Shown here one piece after another: positions 8,092 through 18,800 of a stretch of 58,465 bases of DNA. Origin of the DNA: Actinomycetota bacterium. GTDB taxonomy: Bacteria > Actinomycetota > JAICYB01. Positions within the stretch are counted from its first letter, which is position 1. Every line of letters starts with the position of its first letter. The position numbers were made by a program, and so were the translations under genes. The stretch covers positions 1 through 58,465 of the forward strand of contig DATLFR010000229.1 in assembly GCA_035540895.1 (NCBI GenBank), read 5' to 3'. The notes beneath the pieces are model-generated. The model did no database searches and was not told the origin of the DNA. It saw nothing but the letters and a program-made list of their open reading frames with translations.

Positions 8092-9885
8092 TCAGGAGAC
8101 CGTAGCCGTGATCGAGTAGGTCTTGGAGGTCGACCCGGAGTAGACGTAGACCCCCACGTACCACCAGTCGGCCGCCGGCCCCTGTAGGGTGCACGACTCG
8201 CTCGCGGAGCCGGTGTAGGGACGGCAGTCGAAGGCGGTTGGCGTCGGCTTGGCCGCGCGGCGGACGTACAGGTCGAGGTCGGGGTTGCAGCCCAGCAGCG
8301 CGCACGACGGACCCGCCAGGTCCACCTTCAACTGCTTGGCTCCCGCGGGCACCTGCACCTTGTAGAACCTCCACGTCCCCGAGGCGCCGTTCGTGTCCGA
8401 CCTCGGGGCTCCGCTCGTCAGGGTGGGGGTCGAGGGGTCCGGGTCGCTCGAGACCGTGATCTGCCTGGACGTGCTCGCTCGGGCGCCGCCGTTGTCGGTC
8501 ACCGTGAGCGAGACCGTGTACGTCCCCGCCGCCGCGTAGGCCTTCGAAGGAGCGGCCGACGTGGCGGTCGTCCCGTCCCCGAAGGTCCACGACCGCGAGG
8601 CGATGGTGCCGTCCGCGTCGGTGCTCGTATCGGTGAACGAGCAGGTGAGTCCCGTGCACGAGTTGGTGAAGGAGGCCGTGGGAGCCGAGTTCGCCGGCGG
8701 CGTCGACGAGATGAACGCCGAGTACAGGAGCCGGTTCGGCGATCCGGACCCGGCCGACGTCACCTTGCCCGTGGTGGCGGCGTCCCTGATGGCCGTGGCC
8801 ACCGCGGACGGCGACGCGCCGCGGTTGACGCTCAGGTACTGGGCGGCCACCCCGGCCACGTGGGGCGCCGCCATCGACGTCCCGCTCATGGTGGCGGTAG
8901 CCGTGTCGTTGGAGTGGCCGGCGGACCTGACGCTCACACCGGGCGCGAACAGGTCGAGGCACGTCCCGAAGTTGGACCAGGAGGCCTTCCGGTCGCCCGA
9001 GTCGGTCGCCCCTACCGTCACCCCTTCGCCGACCCGGGCGGGTGAGGACGTGCAGGCGTCCTGCGGGCTGCCGAGGGAGTCGCCGTTGCCCGCGGCCAGG
9101 ACGTACGTGATCCCGTCCGCGATCGAGTTGCGCACGGCCGTGTCGAGCGAGCTGGACGCACCGCCCCCCAGGCTCATGTTCGCGACCGCCGGCTCCCCGG
9201 ACAGGTGGTCCTTCGTCACCCAGTCGATCCCGGCGATGACGCCGGAGGTGCTCCCGCTCCCGCTGCAGTCGAGCACCTTCACCGCCACGAGCGTCACCTG
9301 CTTGGCCACTCCGTGGGTGGTGCCCCCGACTGTCCCGGCCACGTGGGTGCCGTGCCCGTGGCAGTCGCTCGCGTCGTTGTTGCCGTTGACGGCGTTGCGG
9401 CCGTGCACGGCCCTCGGGGCGAGGTCGGTGTGGGTGATGCGGATCCCGGTGTCGAGCACGTAGGCCTTCACCGCCGTCCCGGTCGCCGTGTAGCTGTAGG
9501 CGGAGTTGAGGGGCAGGTCACGCTGGTCGATCCGGTCCAGGCCCCAGGGCGGCGAGCCCTGCGTCACGCGCAGCCGGACCACCGCGTCCTCCTCCACCCG
9601 GGAGACGAGGGGGTCGGCCGCCAGCGCCCGGGCCACGCGATCGGATGCCGCGACCGTGAAGCCGGACAGGGCGTGCGTGTACACGACCCTCACCGCGCCG
9701 CCGTGGCGGTCGGTGAGACGACGGGCCGCGGCCGCGACGTCGCCGGCGCCCGCCCGCAGGGTGACGATGTACCGCCCGCCCACCGGTTCGGCCGCTCGGA
9801 CCACCCCGTCCCGAGCCGCTGCGGGCGTCGGGACGACGGTCAGGACGGCGGATGCGGCTAGCACGGCGATCAGGATCCGGCGCAT
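8092..9885 (-). CDS. secreted S8 subtilisin-like serine protease with PKD and PPC domains
   Basis: A 597-aa preproprotease. The signal peptide (MRRILIAVLAASAVLTVV...AAA) is followed by an I9-type propeptide (~35-110). The catalytic domain shows Asp145 (VLDTGI), His178 (HGHGTHVAG), the oxyanion AAGNGD segment and Ser337 (SGTSMAAPHVAG). A PKD domain (~390-475) and a C-terminal PPC-like domain (~490-597) follow, both usual on exported proteases; one pair of Cys lies in each region. It should be exported and self-processed to degrade external protein. I chose ATG 9885 because it opens the signal peptide and has GGGGGA 5 bases upstream, rather than longer in-frame starts. Confidence 0.9.
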   Translation of the reverse strand: MRRILIAVLAASAVLTVVPTPAAARDGVVRAAEPVGGRYIVTLRAGAGDVAAAARRLTDRHGGAVRVVYTHALSGFTVAASDRVARALAADPLVSRVEEDAVVRLRVTQGSPPWGLDRIDQRDLPLNSAYSYTATGTAVKAYVLDTGIRITHTDLAPRAVHGRNAVNGNNDASDCHGHGTHVAGTVGGTTHGVAKQVTLVAVKVLDCSGSGSTSGVIAGIDWVTKDHLSGEPAVANMSLGGGASSSLDTAVRNSIADGITYVLAAGNGDSLGSPQDACTSSPARVGEGVTVGATDSGDRKASWSNFGTCLDLFAPGVSVRSAGHSNDTATATMSGTSMAAPHVAGVAAQYLSVNRGASPSAVATAIRDAATTGKVTSAGSGSPNRLLYSAFISSTPPANSAPTASFTNSCTGLTCSFTDTSTDADGTIASRSWTFGDGTTATSAAPSKAYAAAGTYTVSLTVTDNGGARASTSRQITVSSDPDPSTPTLTSGAPRSDTNGASGTWRFYKVQVPAGAKQLKVDLAGPSCALLGCNPDLDLYVRRAAKPTPTAFDCRPYTGSASESCTLQGPAADWWYVGVYVYSGSTSKTYSITATVS

Positions 9886-9971
9886 GGGTCCCCCTGGGCA
9901 GCGTTCGACGTGGGCCCGGCTCCCGGGCTCACCTCTAGAACGCGCGGGTTCACGCGACCCGTCGCCCGGAA

Positions 9972-11495
9972 CTAGAGGCCGAGCGCCGCGCCCTCCGCCC
10001 GTGGGTCGCTCGCCGCGACGTACCCGTGGGGGGTGACCTCGATGGCGTGGGCGTGCCCCATCCATCGGGAGTACGGCGGGTCGGTATGCACGCGGTGTCC
10101 GAGCGCGGCGAGCCCCTCCTTGACCTCATCGGGGAAGCGGTCCTCGATCCGGATCGACCAGTCCGCCGGGGAGACGACCCAGCGGGGCGCGTTAACGGCC
10201 TGCTGCGGGTCGAGCCCGTCGATCACGACGCGGACCAACAGCTGCAGGTGGGTCTGCGCCTGGCCGTCACCGCCCATCGTCCCGAAGACGAGCCAGGGCC
10301 GGCCGTCCCGGAAGGCCATGGCCGGGATGAGCGTGTGCATCGTGCGCTTCCGGGGACCGATGGCGTTGGGGTGGCCGAGGTCGAGCGAGAAGAAGGACCC
10401 GCGGTTGTGCAGGTTCAGCCCCCAGTCCCGGACGTGGACCCCGGACCCGAACCCCATGTAGTTCGACTGGATCAGGCTGACGAGCATCCCGTTCGCGTCG
10501 GCCGCGCACATGTAGGCCGTCCCGCCCGTCGCCGCCCGCCCCGGGGCCGGGGTGCCGGCGCGGGTCGGGTCGATCTCGTCTCGGCGTCGGGAGATCCACC
10601 CGTCCGAGAGGAGCTCCCCCGCGCCGATGGTCATGTGCTCGGGGTCCGTCACGTGGGCGTCACGGTCGGACAGGGCCAGCTTGACCGCCTCGATCAGCAC
10701 GTGCTCCCGGCCAGTCGAACCCGCCGGCGGCAGGTCGACCCCGTCGGCGATGCGCAGCGCCTCGAGGGCCGTCACCCCCTGCGTGTTCGGAGGCATCTCG
10801 CACACCTCGAGGTCGCGGAAGGGCCCCCGGAGCGGCTCGACCCAGTCGCCGGTGTGGGAGGCCAGGTCCTCGATCGACATCAGGCCGCCGAGCGTGTCCG
10901 AGATGGCGGCGGCGATCTCCCCCTCGTAGAAGGGGTCCGGCCCGTGCTGGGAGAGGGTCTCTATCGTGCGGGCGAGCGCGGGCTGGCGCAGGACGGCTCC
11001 CGGCTCGGCGTAGACCTCGCGCCAGGCGGACGCGTACGGATCGGTGAACGCGTGCGCAGCGTCCTCGATGGCCCGGACGGCTCCCGGGGTGAGCGGGAAC
11101 CCGTCGTGGGCGTACCGGGTCGCCTCGCCCGCGAGCTCGGCGAACGACATGGACCCGAACCTGCTGAGCAGGTCGAACCACCCCCGGACCGCCCCCGGGA
11201 CGGTCACGGTGTGCGACCCGAAGGTGGGCATCCGCTCGGCTCCCACCCTCTGCGGCGTTGCCGATGCCGGGGCGCGTCCGGACCCGTTGTACGCGTGGAG
11301 CTCGCCGTCCCAGACCATCGCGAACAGGTCCCCCCCGTAGCCGCACAGGTATGGGGCCACCACCCCCAGGGCCAGGTTGACGGCGACGGCGGCGTCCATC
11401 GCGTTGCCGCCGCGGGCGAGCACGGAGAGCCCGGCTCCCGAGGCCAGGTAATGAGGCGAAGCGACGCAGCCGGTCGGGAACCGGCGCGCGCTCAC
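9972..11495 (-). CDS. gamma-glutamyltransferase-family protein
   Basis: A 507-aa Ntn-hydrolase of the GGT family, which hydrolyses or transfers gamma-glutamyl groups. Typical segments are ARGGNAMDAAVAVNLALGVV near the N-terminus, PGAVRGW, and GTMGGDGQAQ near the C-terminus. The probable autocatalytic nucleophile is Thr326 in GGTAYM, which would split the chain into ~325- and ~180-aa subunits. There is no signal peptide, so it is probably cytoplasmic like YwrD-type proteins; the true substrate may not be glutathione. The GTG start overlaps the stop of the 80-aa upstream gene as GTGA, which indicates translational coupling. Confidence 0.85.
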   Translation of the reverse strand: MSARRFPTGCVASPHYLASGAGLSVLARGGNAMDAAVAVNLALGVVAPYLCGYGGDLFAMVWDGELHAYNGSGRAPASATPQRVGAERMPTFGSHTVTVPGAVRGWFDLLSRFGSMSFAELAGEATRYAHDGFPLTPGAVRAIEDAAHAFTDPYASAWREVYAEPGAVLRQPALARTIETLSQHGPDPFYEGEIAAAISDTLGGLMSIEDLASHTGDWVEPLRGPFRDLEVCEMPPNTQGVTALEALRIADGVDLPPAGSTGREHVLIEAVKLALSDRDAHVTDPEHMTIGAGELLSDGWISRRRDEIDPTRAGTPAPGRAATGGTAYMCAADANGMLVSLIQSNYMGFGSGVHVRDWGLNLHNRGSFFSLDLGHPNAIGPRKRTMHTLIPAMAFRDGRPWLVFGTMGGDGQAQTHLQLLVRVVIDGLDPQQAVNAPRWVVSPADWSIRIEDRFPDEVKEGLAALGHRVHTDPPYSRWMGHAHAIEVTPHGYVAASDPRAEGAALGL

Positions 11496-11734
11496 GCGTC
11501 CGGCTCCGCGTCGTAAGCGGCCTTGACGCCCTCGGCTATCTCCCTCGCCTGTTCGATCTTCGCATCGTCGACGTAGAGTCGCGTCCCCCATTCGCCGATG
11601 AAGAGCGCCTTGCCTATGGCGCCGGCCTGCTTGTACGTCCAGGCGATGCCGGCGTCGTGCAGCGCCCCGGCGATCTCGTTGGCCAGCTCGTCGGTGAACT
11701 GGCCGAGGTAGACGGTGCGTAGGGGGCCGGGCAT
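11492..11734 (-). CDS. small DUF2007-like protein
   Basis: An 80-aa soluble protein without Cys: [20 protein letters not shown] then [16 protein letters not shown]-type helix and [11 protein letters not shown] strand, ending in an acidic tail. The pattern (strand, helix with ELA...L..AGI, strand) resembles the ferredoxin-like DUF2007 'putative signal transducing protein' family, but the match is from memory and weak. It overlaps the GGT gene by 4 bases, so they are co-expressed. The ATG has no Shine-Dalgarno sequence, but TACCAT lies 6 bases upstream, suggesting a leaderless mRNA. Confidence 0.65.
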   Translation of the reverse strand: MPGPLRTVYLGQFTDELANEIAGALHDAGIAWTYKQAGAIGKALFIGEWGTRLYVDDAKIEQAREIAEGVKAAYDAEPDA

Positions 11735-11740
11735 GAGCGG

Positions 11741-11746
11741 ATGGTA
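11741..11746 (-). promoter_or_regulatory. -10 box (TACCAT) for the DUF2007-like/GGT operon, probably leaderless
   Basis: On the minus strand TACCAT is followed by exactly 6 bases and then the ATG at 11734, with no ribosome-binding site. The 69-base spacer is shared with the divergent cyclase gene. Confidence 0.4.
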
Positions 11747-11803
11747 CCGAGGGTGCCGTGGACATGCCCGACCCGTGCCTTCACACTTGGGCAGGAGGTG
11801 CGG

Positions 11804-14800
11804 ATGGCCGGCGTGGTCACGATCGTCTTCACCGACGTCGTCGGGTCCACGGAGCTGCTCCAGCGGCTGGGCGACGACGCGATGGAGCCCGTCCGCCGCG
11901 ACCACTTCGCGGTGTTGAGGGAGTGCGTCCGGACGCATGGGGGCGAGGAGGTCAAGAGCGTCGGGGACGGCCTGATGGCCGTCTTCCCCTCGACGGTCGA
12001 GGCCGTTTCGTGCGCGATCAGGGTTCAGCAGGAGACGCATAAGCGGCGTCGGGCGCCGTCACCGCTCGAGGTGCGTATCGGGCTCCACGTGGGCGAGCCC
12101 ATCATCGACGGCGACGACTACTACGGGACGGCCGTCGTAGTCGCGAGACGGCTGTGCGATGCGGCCGCGCCCGGACAGATCCTAGCCTCCCACCTCGTGC
12201 ACGGGCTCGTCGGCACCCGGGCCGGCTTCAGGTTCAACGACCTCGGCCCCCTGGAGCTCAAGGGCCTGGGCCAGCCCGTGCCGGCCTGCGAGGTGCGGTG
12301 GGAGGCGGAACGCGACGCGATCCCCCTGCCCGGCCCGCTGGCCCTGCGCGATCCGACGCCCTTCGTCGGCCGAGAGGCCGAACTGGACTCGCTGCGCTTG
12401 GCCGCGAAGCGAACGGAGGAGGGACGTCCGCACCTGGTCACGCTCGGGGGGGAGCCCGGGATCGGCAAGACGAGGCTCGCCGCGGAGTTCGTGGCCGAGC
12501 AGCACGCGGCGGGATGGAACGTCCTCTTCGGGCGCAGTGACGAGCAGGCGCTCACGCCGTACCAGCCGTTCGTGGAGGCTCTGAACGCGTGGGCGATGGC
12601 GGTGGGTCCGGAGGCGGCGATGTCGGCGGCCGGAGCGCAGGCGCCGGAGCTGGCGCGGTTGGTCCCGGCGCTGGGCGAGCCGGCGCGCGGGCTCGAGTCC
12701 GACCGGTACCGGCTGTTCGAGGCGGTGGCGACCCTCATCTCCAAGGCAGCCGCGGACGCGCCGATGGTGGTCGTCCTCGACGACCTGCACTGGGCGGATC
12801 ATCCCAGCCTCCTCCTGCTGCGTCATCTCCTGCGGACGACGCGGCCGACCCCGAGCCTCTTCATCGCGACGTACCGGGAGACCGAGCTCGCCCGCACCCA
12901 TCCCCTCGCGCAGACGCTCGCGGCGCTGCGCCGCGAGTCGCACGTCGAGAGGATCTCGCTCCGCGGGCTCACGGCCGACCAGGTGACCGAGCTCCTGGCT
13001 GCCGCGGCGGGGCACGACGTCGGGGCCCGCGGACGCAAGCTCGCGCACGAGATCTGGCACGCGACGGAGGGCAACCCGTTCTTCATCGAGTCGATACTCC
13101 GCCACCTCGTCGACAGCGGACGCATCTTCATGCGCGACGGGCTGTGGACGTACGACGAGGAGGTGTCCCACCTCGGGATCCCGGAGGGGGTCAAGGAGGT
13201 CATCGGGCAGCGCCTGTCTGGGCTCGGAGCGGATGCGAATGACGTGCTGCGGGCGGCGGCCGTCCTCGGCCGGGAGTTCGGGTACGACGTCCTGGTGCGC
13301 GTCGCCGCACGAAGCGCCGACGAGACCCTGGAAGCGCTGGATGAGGCGCTCGCCGCGCAGCTGGTGGCCGAGGTCCCGGGGGAGAGCGAGGCGACGTACT
13401 CGTTCACGCACGCGCTCATCCGGCAGACCCTGTACGAGGAGCTGCACCTCGCGCGGAAGCAGCGGATGCACCTGAAGGCCGCGGAGGCGATCGAGGGCAT
13501 CCACGCCCGTGACCTCGACACGCACCTGCCGGCGCTCGCGATCCACTACAGGGTGGCCGGGACGGCCGCGGCCGGCAAGGCGATCTCCTACTCCGTGGAA
13601 GCGGGCCTCCAGGCCCTCTCGCTCTTCGCGTACGAGGAGGCGGCGGCACACTGGGAGGCCGCGCTCGAGCTGATGGAGGACGCCGGGAGCCCCGATGAGG
13701 AGGTGACACGGCTCCGAGAGCGCCTGGCGGATCTCCTCTTCCTAGCCGGGATCGACTACGACCGCAGCGAGGCTCACATGACGGAGGCGCTGCGCTCGTA
13801 CGAGCGGCTCGGAGATCGTTACCGCGCCGCTCAGGTCCACTCGAAGCTCGGACGCAGCCTCACCACCTTCCCCGACCGCATGGATATCCGCCGCGGGATC
13901 GAGCACTTCGAGGCTGCGCGACCGGGACTCGGTGGAGCTGGAGGCGCGTCGCTCATCCACCTGAACCTCGGGCTCGCGAATGCCCACCTGTGGTCGGCCC
14001 GTTACCCGGAAGGGGCGGACGCCGCGTCCGCGGCGCTCGAGTCGGCCTCGACCACCGGCAACGTCCCAGCCATGGCCCTGGCGCGCGCCCTCCTAGGCTG
14101 GTTCCGCTTCAACATGGGGGCGGTCTCTGAAGGCCTGAGGCTGCTCGAGGTCGCGTGGGAGGAGGCGGACGCCGTCAACCACACCTTCTCGGCGTTCTCC
14201 GCAGCCTGGATGCGAGGCGTGGCCGCCCAGTGGCTCAACGACCCACTTGACGAGGTGGCGTGGACGGAGCGGGAGCTGGCGAAGCCTCGTATGGCCGAGG
14301 CGGGGGTCCTGCGGCGGATGCTGGAGATCTCCCTGGGCTACGCCGGCTTCATCAGAGGGGACATCGCCGCGGTTCGGGCCGTCCCTCAGCCCGACCCGAT
14401 GCTGCGCGGCCTCGACCTCGTCCTGGAGGGCGACGTCGACACGTGGATCCGTAGGCACTCCGGCCTCGGTGCGGAGCTCGAAGCCGACGGCAACAGGCTG
14501 ATGCTCGGGGGCTGGAACTTCTGGATGGGTTACATCTCCCGATGGTCCGGCGACGCCGCGTCCGCGATCGACTTCCTCCGGCGAGGGTTGGCGATCCAGC
14601 AGGAGGGCGGGCTCCGCGTTCTCACGATATCGACGTCATCCCTCCTCGTCGTCCAGCTCTCGCTGGCCGGCGCCTTGGACGAGGCCAGGGCGACGCTCGC
14701 TGCCCACGCGCCGGAAGGGGATGCCCTCCGGGGACTCGCGGGATGGACCCGGTTAGCCCAGGCGATGGTCGCATCGGGGTCCGAGGACCGAGGGGCCGCG

Positions 14801-15013
14801 GATGCGGCCTTCGCCGCGGCGGCCGACGTCTTCTCCCGGTACGGCCTCCGCCCCCCCCACGCGGAGACGCTGTACCGGTGGGGGTCGGACCTCTTGCGAG
14901 CGGGCGACGAGAGAGCAGGCACCGAGAAGCTCGACCTCGCCGCGGACGTCTACCGTTCGTACGGCGCCGGTGACTTCTGGCTCTCACTCGTGGACCGGGC
15001 TCGGCCGCGCTGA
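11804..15013 (+). CDS. class III adenylate cyclase/AAA-ATPase/TPR regulator
   Basis: A 1069-aa protein. Residues ~3-165 form a class III cyclase domain with both metal Asp ([10 protein letters not shown] and [11 protein letters not shown]). The usual VNxxAR motif reads [16 protein letters not shown]: the Asn is Val while Arg is kept, a variant found in many actinobacterial cyclase-ATPase proteins. A STAND-type ATPase follows with Walker [10 protein letters not shown] (~217-225) and Walker [12 protein letters not shown] (~321-332). Residues ~600-1060 are helical TPR-like repeats. No C-terminal LuxR helix-turn-helix is present, unlike the M. tuberculosis Rv0386-type proteins. It may make cAMP in response to a ligand bound by the TPR part. 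ATG 11804 has AGGAGG 7 bases upstream; earlier in-frame starts do not. Confidence 0.85.
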   Translation: MAGVVTIVFTDVVGSTELLQRLGDDAMEPVRRDHFAVLRECVRTHGGEEVKSVGDGLMAVFPSTVEAVSCAIRVQQETHKRRRAPSPLEVRIGLHVGEPIIDGDDYYGTAVVVARRLCDAAAPGQILASHLVHGLVGTRAGFRFNDLGPLELKGLGQPVPACEVRWEAERDAIPLPGPLALRDPTPFVGREAELDSLRLAAKRTEEGRPHLVTLGGEPGIGKTRLAAEFVAEQHAAGWNVLFGRSDEQALTPYQPFVEALNAWAMAVGPEAAMSAAGAQAPELARLVPALGEPARGLESDRYRLFEAVATLISKAAADAPMVVVLDDLHWADHPSLLLLRHLLRTTRPTPSLFIATYRETELARTHPLAQTLAALRRESHVERISLRGLTADQVTELLAAAAGHDVGARGRKLAHEIWHATEGNPFFIESILRHLVDSGRIFMRDGLWTYDEEVSHLGIPEGVKEVIGQRLSGLGADANDVLRAAAVLGREFGYDVLVRVAARSADETLEALDEALAAQLVAEVPGESEATYSFTHALIRQTLYEELHLARKQRMHLKAAEAIEGIHARDLDTHLPALAIHYRVAGTAAAGKAISYSVEAGLQALSLFAYEEAAAHWEAALELMEDAGSPDEEVTRLRERLADLLFLAGIDYDRSEAHMTEALRSYERLGDRYRAAQVHSKLGRSLTTFPDRMDIRRGIEHFEAARPGLGGAGGASLIHLNLGLANAHLWSARYPEGADAASAALESASTTGNVPAMALARALLGWFRFNMGAVSEGLRLLEVAWEEADAVNHTFSAFSAAWMRGVAAQWLNDPLDEVAWTERELAKPRMAEAGVLRRMLEISLGYAGFIRGDIAAVRAVPQPDPMLRGLDLVLEGDVDTWIRRHSGLGAELEADGNRLMLGGWNFWMGYISRWSGDAASAIDFLRRGLAIQQEGGLRVLTISTSSLLVVQLSLAGALDEARATLAAHAPEGDALRGLAGWTRLAQAMVASGSEDRGAADAAFAAAADVFSRYGLRPPHAETLYRWGSDLLRAGDERAGTEKLDLAADVYRSYGAGDFWLSLVDRARPR

Positions 15014-15017
15014 GGGA

Positions 15018-16022
15018 TCAGCCGGCGTAGCGGGTGCCCGAGAGCGCCTTCAGCTTGTCCAGCGGGTGCTCCGCCTCGATCCACCGGGTCGTCCCCGACT
15101 GGGACCTCATCACCATCGAGTGCGTGTAGGCGCGGCCCCCGCGGTACCGGACGCCGCGCAGCAGCCGACCGTCGGTGATGCCGGTCGCGGCGAAGAACAC
15201 GTTGTCGGACCGGACCAGGTCGTCGGTGTCGAGGACCCGGTCCAGGTCGTAGCCCGCCTCGACGGCCTCCGACCGCTCCCGGTCGTTGCGCGGGTAGAGC
15301 TTGCCGAGCAGCCTGCCGCCCAGGCACTTGACCGCGCAGGCCGCGATCACGCCCTCCGGCGTCCCACCGATCCCGAGGAGCATGTGGACACCGGTGGCGG
15401 GGTTGGCCGCGTTGATCGCCCCGGCGACGTCCCCGTCCGTGATCAGCAGGACCCGGGCTCCCATGCGTCGCACGGACGCGATCAGGTCCTCGTGGCGGGG
15501 GCGGTCCAGGATGGTGACGACCACGTCCTCGGGCTTGATGCCCAGCTCACGGGCGACGCGCATCACGTTCTCCTCGGCCGGGGCGTCCAGGTCGACCGCG
15601 TCGGCGGCCTCGGCTCCCACGGCGAGCTTGTCCATGTAGACGCAGGGACCCGGGTCGAACATCGTTCCGCGTTCGGACACGGCGACGACCGCGAGCGCGT
15701 TCCCCTGTCCGCGGGAGGTGAGCCCGGTGCCGTCGATCGGGTCCACGGCCACGTCCACGTCGGGAGCCTGGCCGTCCCCGACCTCCTCGCCGTTGTAGAG
15801 CATGGGGGCTTCGTCCTTCTCGCCCTCCCCGATCACGACGACCCCGTTCATCGGGACGGTGGAGAGCATGAGACGCATCGCGTCGACGGCGGCCTGGTCG
15901 GCCGCCTCCTTGTCCCCGCGGCCAACCCAGCGTCCTGCTCCGAGGGCAGCGGCCTCCGTGACGCGGACGAGCTCGAGCGCGAGGTTGCGGTCCGGGGCTC
16001 GGGAGTCGGTGTCGAGTTCCAC
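15018..16022 (-). CDS. glpX: class II fructose-1,6-bisphosphatase
   Basis: A 334-aa GlpX-type phosphatase that converts fructose-1,6-bisphosphate to fructose-6-phosphate in gluconeogenesis. The Li-sensitive phosphatase motifs are present: [29 protein letters not shown] and GIGGTPEGV, with the metal-binding acidic residues intact. Length is normal. Start is GTG 16022, with AGGAGG ending 5 bases upstream. Gluconeogenesis fits growth on acyl-CoA-yielding substrates suggested by the neighbouring carboxylase genes, although a 68-base gap and its own promoter-like TACGCT separate it from them. Confidence 0.93.
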   Translation of the reverse strand: MELDTDSRAPDRNLALELVRVTEAAALGAGRWVGRGDKEAADQAAVDAMRLMLSTVPMNGVVVIGEGEKDEAPMLYNGEEVGDGQAPDVDVAVDPIDGTGLTSRGQGNALAVVAVSERGTMFDPGPCVYMDKLAVGAEAADAVDLDAPAEENVMRVARELGIKPEDVVVTILDRPRHEDLIASVRRMGARVLLITDGDVAGAINAANPATGVHMLLGIGGTPEGVIAACAVKCLGGRLLGKLYPRNDRERSEAVEAGYDLDRVLDTDDLVRSDNVFFAATGITDGRLLRGVRYRGGRAYTHSMVMRSQSGTTRWIEAEHPLDKLKALSGTRYAG

Positions 16023-16052
16023 GTGATCCTCCTGGTATAGGTCTCGCGCGTC

Positions 16053-16058
16053 AGCGTA
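16053..16058 (-). promoter_or_regulatory. -10-like box (TACGCT) upstream of glpX
   Basis: TACGCT on the minus strand ends 30 bases before the glpX GTG at 16022; the leader would hold the AGGAGG site. No clear -35. Confidence 0.3.
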
Positions 16059-16090
16059 TGCCTGCGCCCGAGGGTCGGTCCACGACGCGG

Positions 16091-16357
16091 CTACCTGGCG
16101 TCGCCACGCCCGATGAGCCCTCCGAACTCGCGGCCGCCCCACGGGAGCCGGGCGGACAGGACCCAGGCGCGTCCGGGAGGGAGCTGGCCGCGCAGGTCGG
16201 ACACCCCCACGCGCCGGGAGGTCCACGACCCGCCCGACCAAGGAGCGGGCCGCCGCAGCGACTCCTCGCGCCTGAGGACCTCCCTCACCGCCGCCAGCAC
16301 GGCCTCCCGATCCTCGGGGGACGGCTCCGGCGAGATCCGGAAGTCGAGCTCGCTCAC
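16091..16357 (-). CDS. acyl-CoA carboxylase epsilon subunit
   Basis: An 88-aa protein starting GTG ([22 protein letters not shown]) whose N-terminal half is the short strand plus [16 protein letters not shown] helix of the actinobacterial AccE/PccE family. These small subunits bind the beta-subunit core and raise carboxylase activity. The C-terminal half is basic and glycine-rich and looks poorly conserved. Its GTG overlaps the stop of the beta subunit gene (GTGA), the usual arrangement for this pair. Confidence 0.7.
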   Translation of the reverse strand: MSELDFRISPEPSPEDREAVLAAVREVLRREESLRRPAPWSGGSWTSRRVGVSDLRGQLPPGRAWVLSARLPWGGREFGGLIGRGDAR

Positions 16358-17937
16358 AGCGGGATGTTCCCGTGCTTGCGCTGCGGGAGCGACTCCCGCT
16401 TCGTACGCAGCATCTCGAGGGAGCGGGCGAGCTTGAACCTCGTCTCGTGTGGCTCTATCACCTCGTCCACGTACCCGCGCTCCGCGGCCACCCACGGGTT
16501 CACGAACCGCTCCGTGTACTCCGACACGAGTTCGCGACGCTTCTCGTCAGGATCCTCGGCGGCGGCGATGTCGCGCCGGTAGATCAGGTTCACGGCGGGC
16601 TCTGCTCCCATGACCGCGAACTCCGCGGTGGGCCAGGCGAACGAGACGTCGGCGCGTATGTGCTTGGAGTTCATGACCACGTACGCGCCCCCGTAGGCCT
16701 TGCGGGTGATGACGGTGAGCCGGGGGACGGTCGCCTCCGTGAACGCGTACAGGAGCTTGGCCCCGTGCCGGATGATCCCGCCCCACTCCTGGTTCGTGCC
16801 GGGGAGGAACCCGGGTACGTCAACGAACGTCACGAGGGGCACGTTGAACGCGTCGCAGGTGCGGATGAACCTGGCCGCCTTCTCCGACGAGTCGATGTCG
16901 AGGACGCCGCCCATGATCTTCGGCTGGTTCCCGACCACCCCGACCGAGTGGCCGCCGAGCCTGGCGAACCCACACACGATGTTCTGCGCGAAGAAGGGCG
17001 AGTACTCGTAGAAGGTGTCGCGGTCCATGACGCGCGAGATCACGTCGTGCATGTCGTAGGGCTGGTTCGACGACTCCGGCAGCAGGTCCACGAGGTCCTC
17101 GTCGGCGCGGGTGACGGGGTCGCCCGTCTCCGCGAACGGGGGCTCCTCCAGGTTGTTGGCCGGCAGGTAGGAGAGCAGGTGGCGGACCTGCCGGAAGCAG
17201 TCCTGCTCGTCGGCGGCCACGAAGTTGGCCACGCCGGACTTCGTGGCGTGGGTCATCGCGCCACCCAGCTCCTCGATCGTGACGTCCTCGCCCGTGACCG
17301 CCTTCACGACGTCCGGACCGGTGATCCCCATGTTGGAGGTCCCGCGCACCATGTAGATGAAGTCGGTCATCGCGGGGGAGTACACGGCTCCGCCCGCGCA
17401 CGGACCCGCGATCACCGAGATCTGGGGGATGACGCCCGACGAGCGCACGTTGCGGTCGAAGATGTAGGCGTACCCGGCGAGCGAGACGACCCCCTCCTGG
17501 ATCCGGGCGCCTCCCGAGTCGTTGATCCCGACGACGGGAGCCCCGGTGGCGAGCGCGAGGTCCATGATCTTGCAGATCTTCTCGGCGAACACCTCGCCTA
17601 GGGTGCCGCCGATGAACGTGAAGTCCTGACTGAACACGAAGACCTTGCGCCCGTCGATCGTCCCCCACCCGGTGACGACGCCGTCTCCCGGGACCCGGCG
17701 GTCCTCCATGCCGAACCCCTGGACCCGGTGCCGGGCCAGCATGTCGAACTCGTTGAAGGACCCCTCGTCGACGAGCAGGTCGATCCGCTCGCGCGCCGTG
17801 AGACGTCCGCGCTCGTGCTGGCGGTCGATGGCCTCCTGTCCGGAGGGTGCCAGCGCCTGCTCCCTGCGCGCGCGGAGCTCCTCGATGCGTTCGCGCATCG
17901 TGTGCTGTCCGGGGGGCGTCTGGGTCGTGTCGGTCAC
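16354..17937 (-). CDS. pccB: acyl-CoA (propionyl-CoA) carboxylase beta subunit
   Basis: A 527-aa carboxyltransferase subunit. It accepts CO2 from carboxybiotin and transfers it to acyl-CoA, giving methylmalonyl-CoA from propionyl-CoA. The crotonase-fold oxyanion segments are visible: GARIQEGV...AGY with [27 protein letters not shown] in the N-domain and [25 protein letters not shown] plus [11 protein letters not shown] in the C-domain. The Asp of GFLPG-proximal 'DVPGF' fits propionyl- rather than long-chain-specific members, but acyl specificity is not certain. No biotinylated alpha subunit is in the window, so it must pair with one encoded elsewhere. Start GTG 17937 has AAAGGA upstream; longer in-frame starts run into the methyltransferase gene. 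Confidence 0.92.
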   Translation of the reverse strand: MTDTTQTPPGQHTMRERIEELRARREQALAPSGQEAIDRQHERGRLTARERIDLLVDEGSFNEFDMLARHRVQGFGMEDRRVPGDGVVTGWGTIDGRKVFVFSQDFTFIGGTLGEVFAEKICKIMDLALATGAPVVGINDSGGARIQEGVVSLAGYAYIFDRNVRSSGVIPQISVIAGPCAGGAVYSPAMTDFIYMVRGTSNMGITGPDVVKAVTGEDVTIEELGGAMTHATKSGVANFVAADEQDCFRQVRHLLSYLPANNLEEPPFAETGDPVTRADEDLVDLLPESSNQPYDMHDVISRVMDRDTFYEYSPFFAQNIVCGFARLGGHSVGVVGNQPKIMGGVLDIDSSEKAARFIRTCDAFNVPLVTFVDVPGFLPGTNQEWGGIIRHGAKLLYAFTEATVPRLTVITRKAYGGAYVVMNSKHIRADVSFAWPTAEFAVMGAEPAVNLIYRRDIAAAEDPDEKRRELVSEYTERFVNPWVAAERGYVDEVIEPHETRFKLARSLEMLRTKRESLPQRKHGNIPL

Positions 17938-17960
17938 CTCGGTCCTTTCGTGGTCGGGAG

Positions 17961-18800
17961 CTATCTCCGGGCGGTCACGAGCCACGTCGCGGAGGGCGTG
18001 GCGACCGTGCCCGAGGTCTCGAACGAACGGAGCACCTCGAGCGCGGCCTCCCTCACCCGAGCCTTCGTCTCGTCGTCCGCCTCGGCCGTCATCGACCCCA
18101 GCGGGCCGATCTCCATCATCAGGTCGAGCAGCTCTTCGGCGCTCGTCTGGAACCGGAACTCGATATCGAGCGGCTCGACCTCGACGTCGGACCAGCCGGC
18201 GCTCCTCAGCACGTCCCGGACGCGGTCGCGGTCGGCGAACGAGAACGGCCCGGGAGCGTGCGGGTCGGCGGGCATCTCGGGAGGGCCGCAGATCGGTATC
18301 GCCGCCATCACGGGGGCCGACATGCAGGGGTTCAGCAGCGCGTCTCGCCAGCAGACGAACGCGAGTCGCCCGTCGGGCTTCGTCGCCTCCCGGATGTTGC
18401 CGAAGGCCGCGACCGGGTCGTCGAAGAACATGACGCCGAAGCGGGAGAAGACGCCGTCGTAGACCCCGCGCCCGAGATCGGCCGTCTGGGCGTCGCCCTC
18501 GACGAACCGGACGTCCTGCCGCCCCGCCGCCAGCTCCCGTGCCGCCTTCAGCATCGGCCTGGACACGTCGACCCCGGTCACGCTCCCGCCCGGGGAGACC
18601 CGGTCGGCGAGCTCGCGCGTGGTGCCTCCGGTGCCGCACCCCACATCGAGGACGGTCATCCCAGGCTCGAGGGCCAGCGCGTCCATCGCTTCATGTCCGA
18701 GTGGGGCGGCGGGTGCGTCCAGTTGCTCGCGCCGACGGACCCAGGCCTCCGCGAGCTCCTCGTTCCAAGCCTTGATCATCTCTTCGTTAGTGGCTCCCAT
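17961..18800 (-). CDS. class I SAM-dependent methyltransferase
   Basis: A 279-aa protein. SAM motif I is MTVLDVGCGTGGTTRELADRV, followed by the acidic ribose-binding TGVDVSRPML, an EGDAQ segment and DGVFSRFGVMFFDDP; the rest is the UbiE/Methyltransf_11 type C-terminal cap. The acceptor is unknown. It overlaps the methylmalonyl-CoA epimerase by 14 bases and precedes pccB by 23 bases, so it is locked into the propionyl-CoA operon, which is unusual for these families. Confidence 0.8.
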   Translation of the reverse strand: MGATNEEMIKAWNEELAEAWVRRREQLDAPAAPLGHEAMDALALEPGMTVLDVGCGTGGTTRELADRVSPGGSVTGVDVSRPMLKAARELAAGRQDVRFVEGDAQTADLGRGVYDGVFSRFGVMFFDDPVAAFGNIREATKPDGRLAFVCWRDALLNPCMSAPVMAAIPICGPPEMPADPHAPGPFSFADRDRVRDVLRSAGWSDVEVEPLDIEFRFQTSAEELLDLMMEIGPLGSMTAEADDETKARVREAALEVLRSFETSGTVATPSATWLVTARR

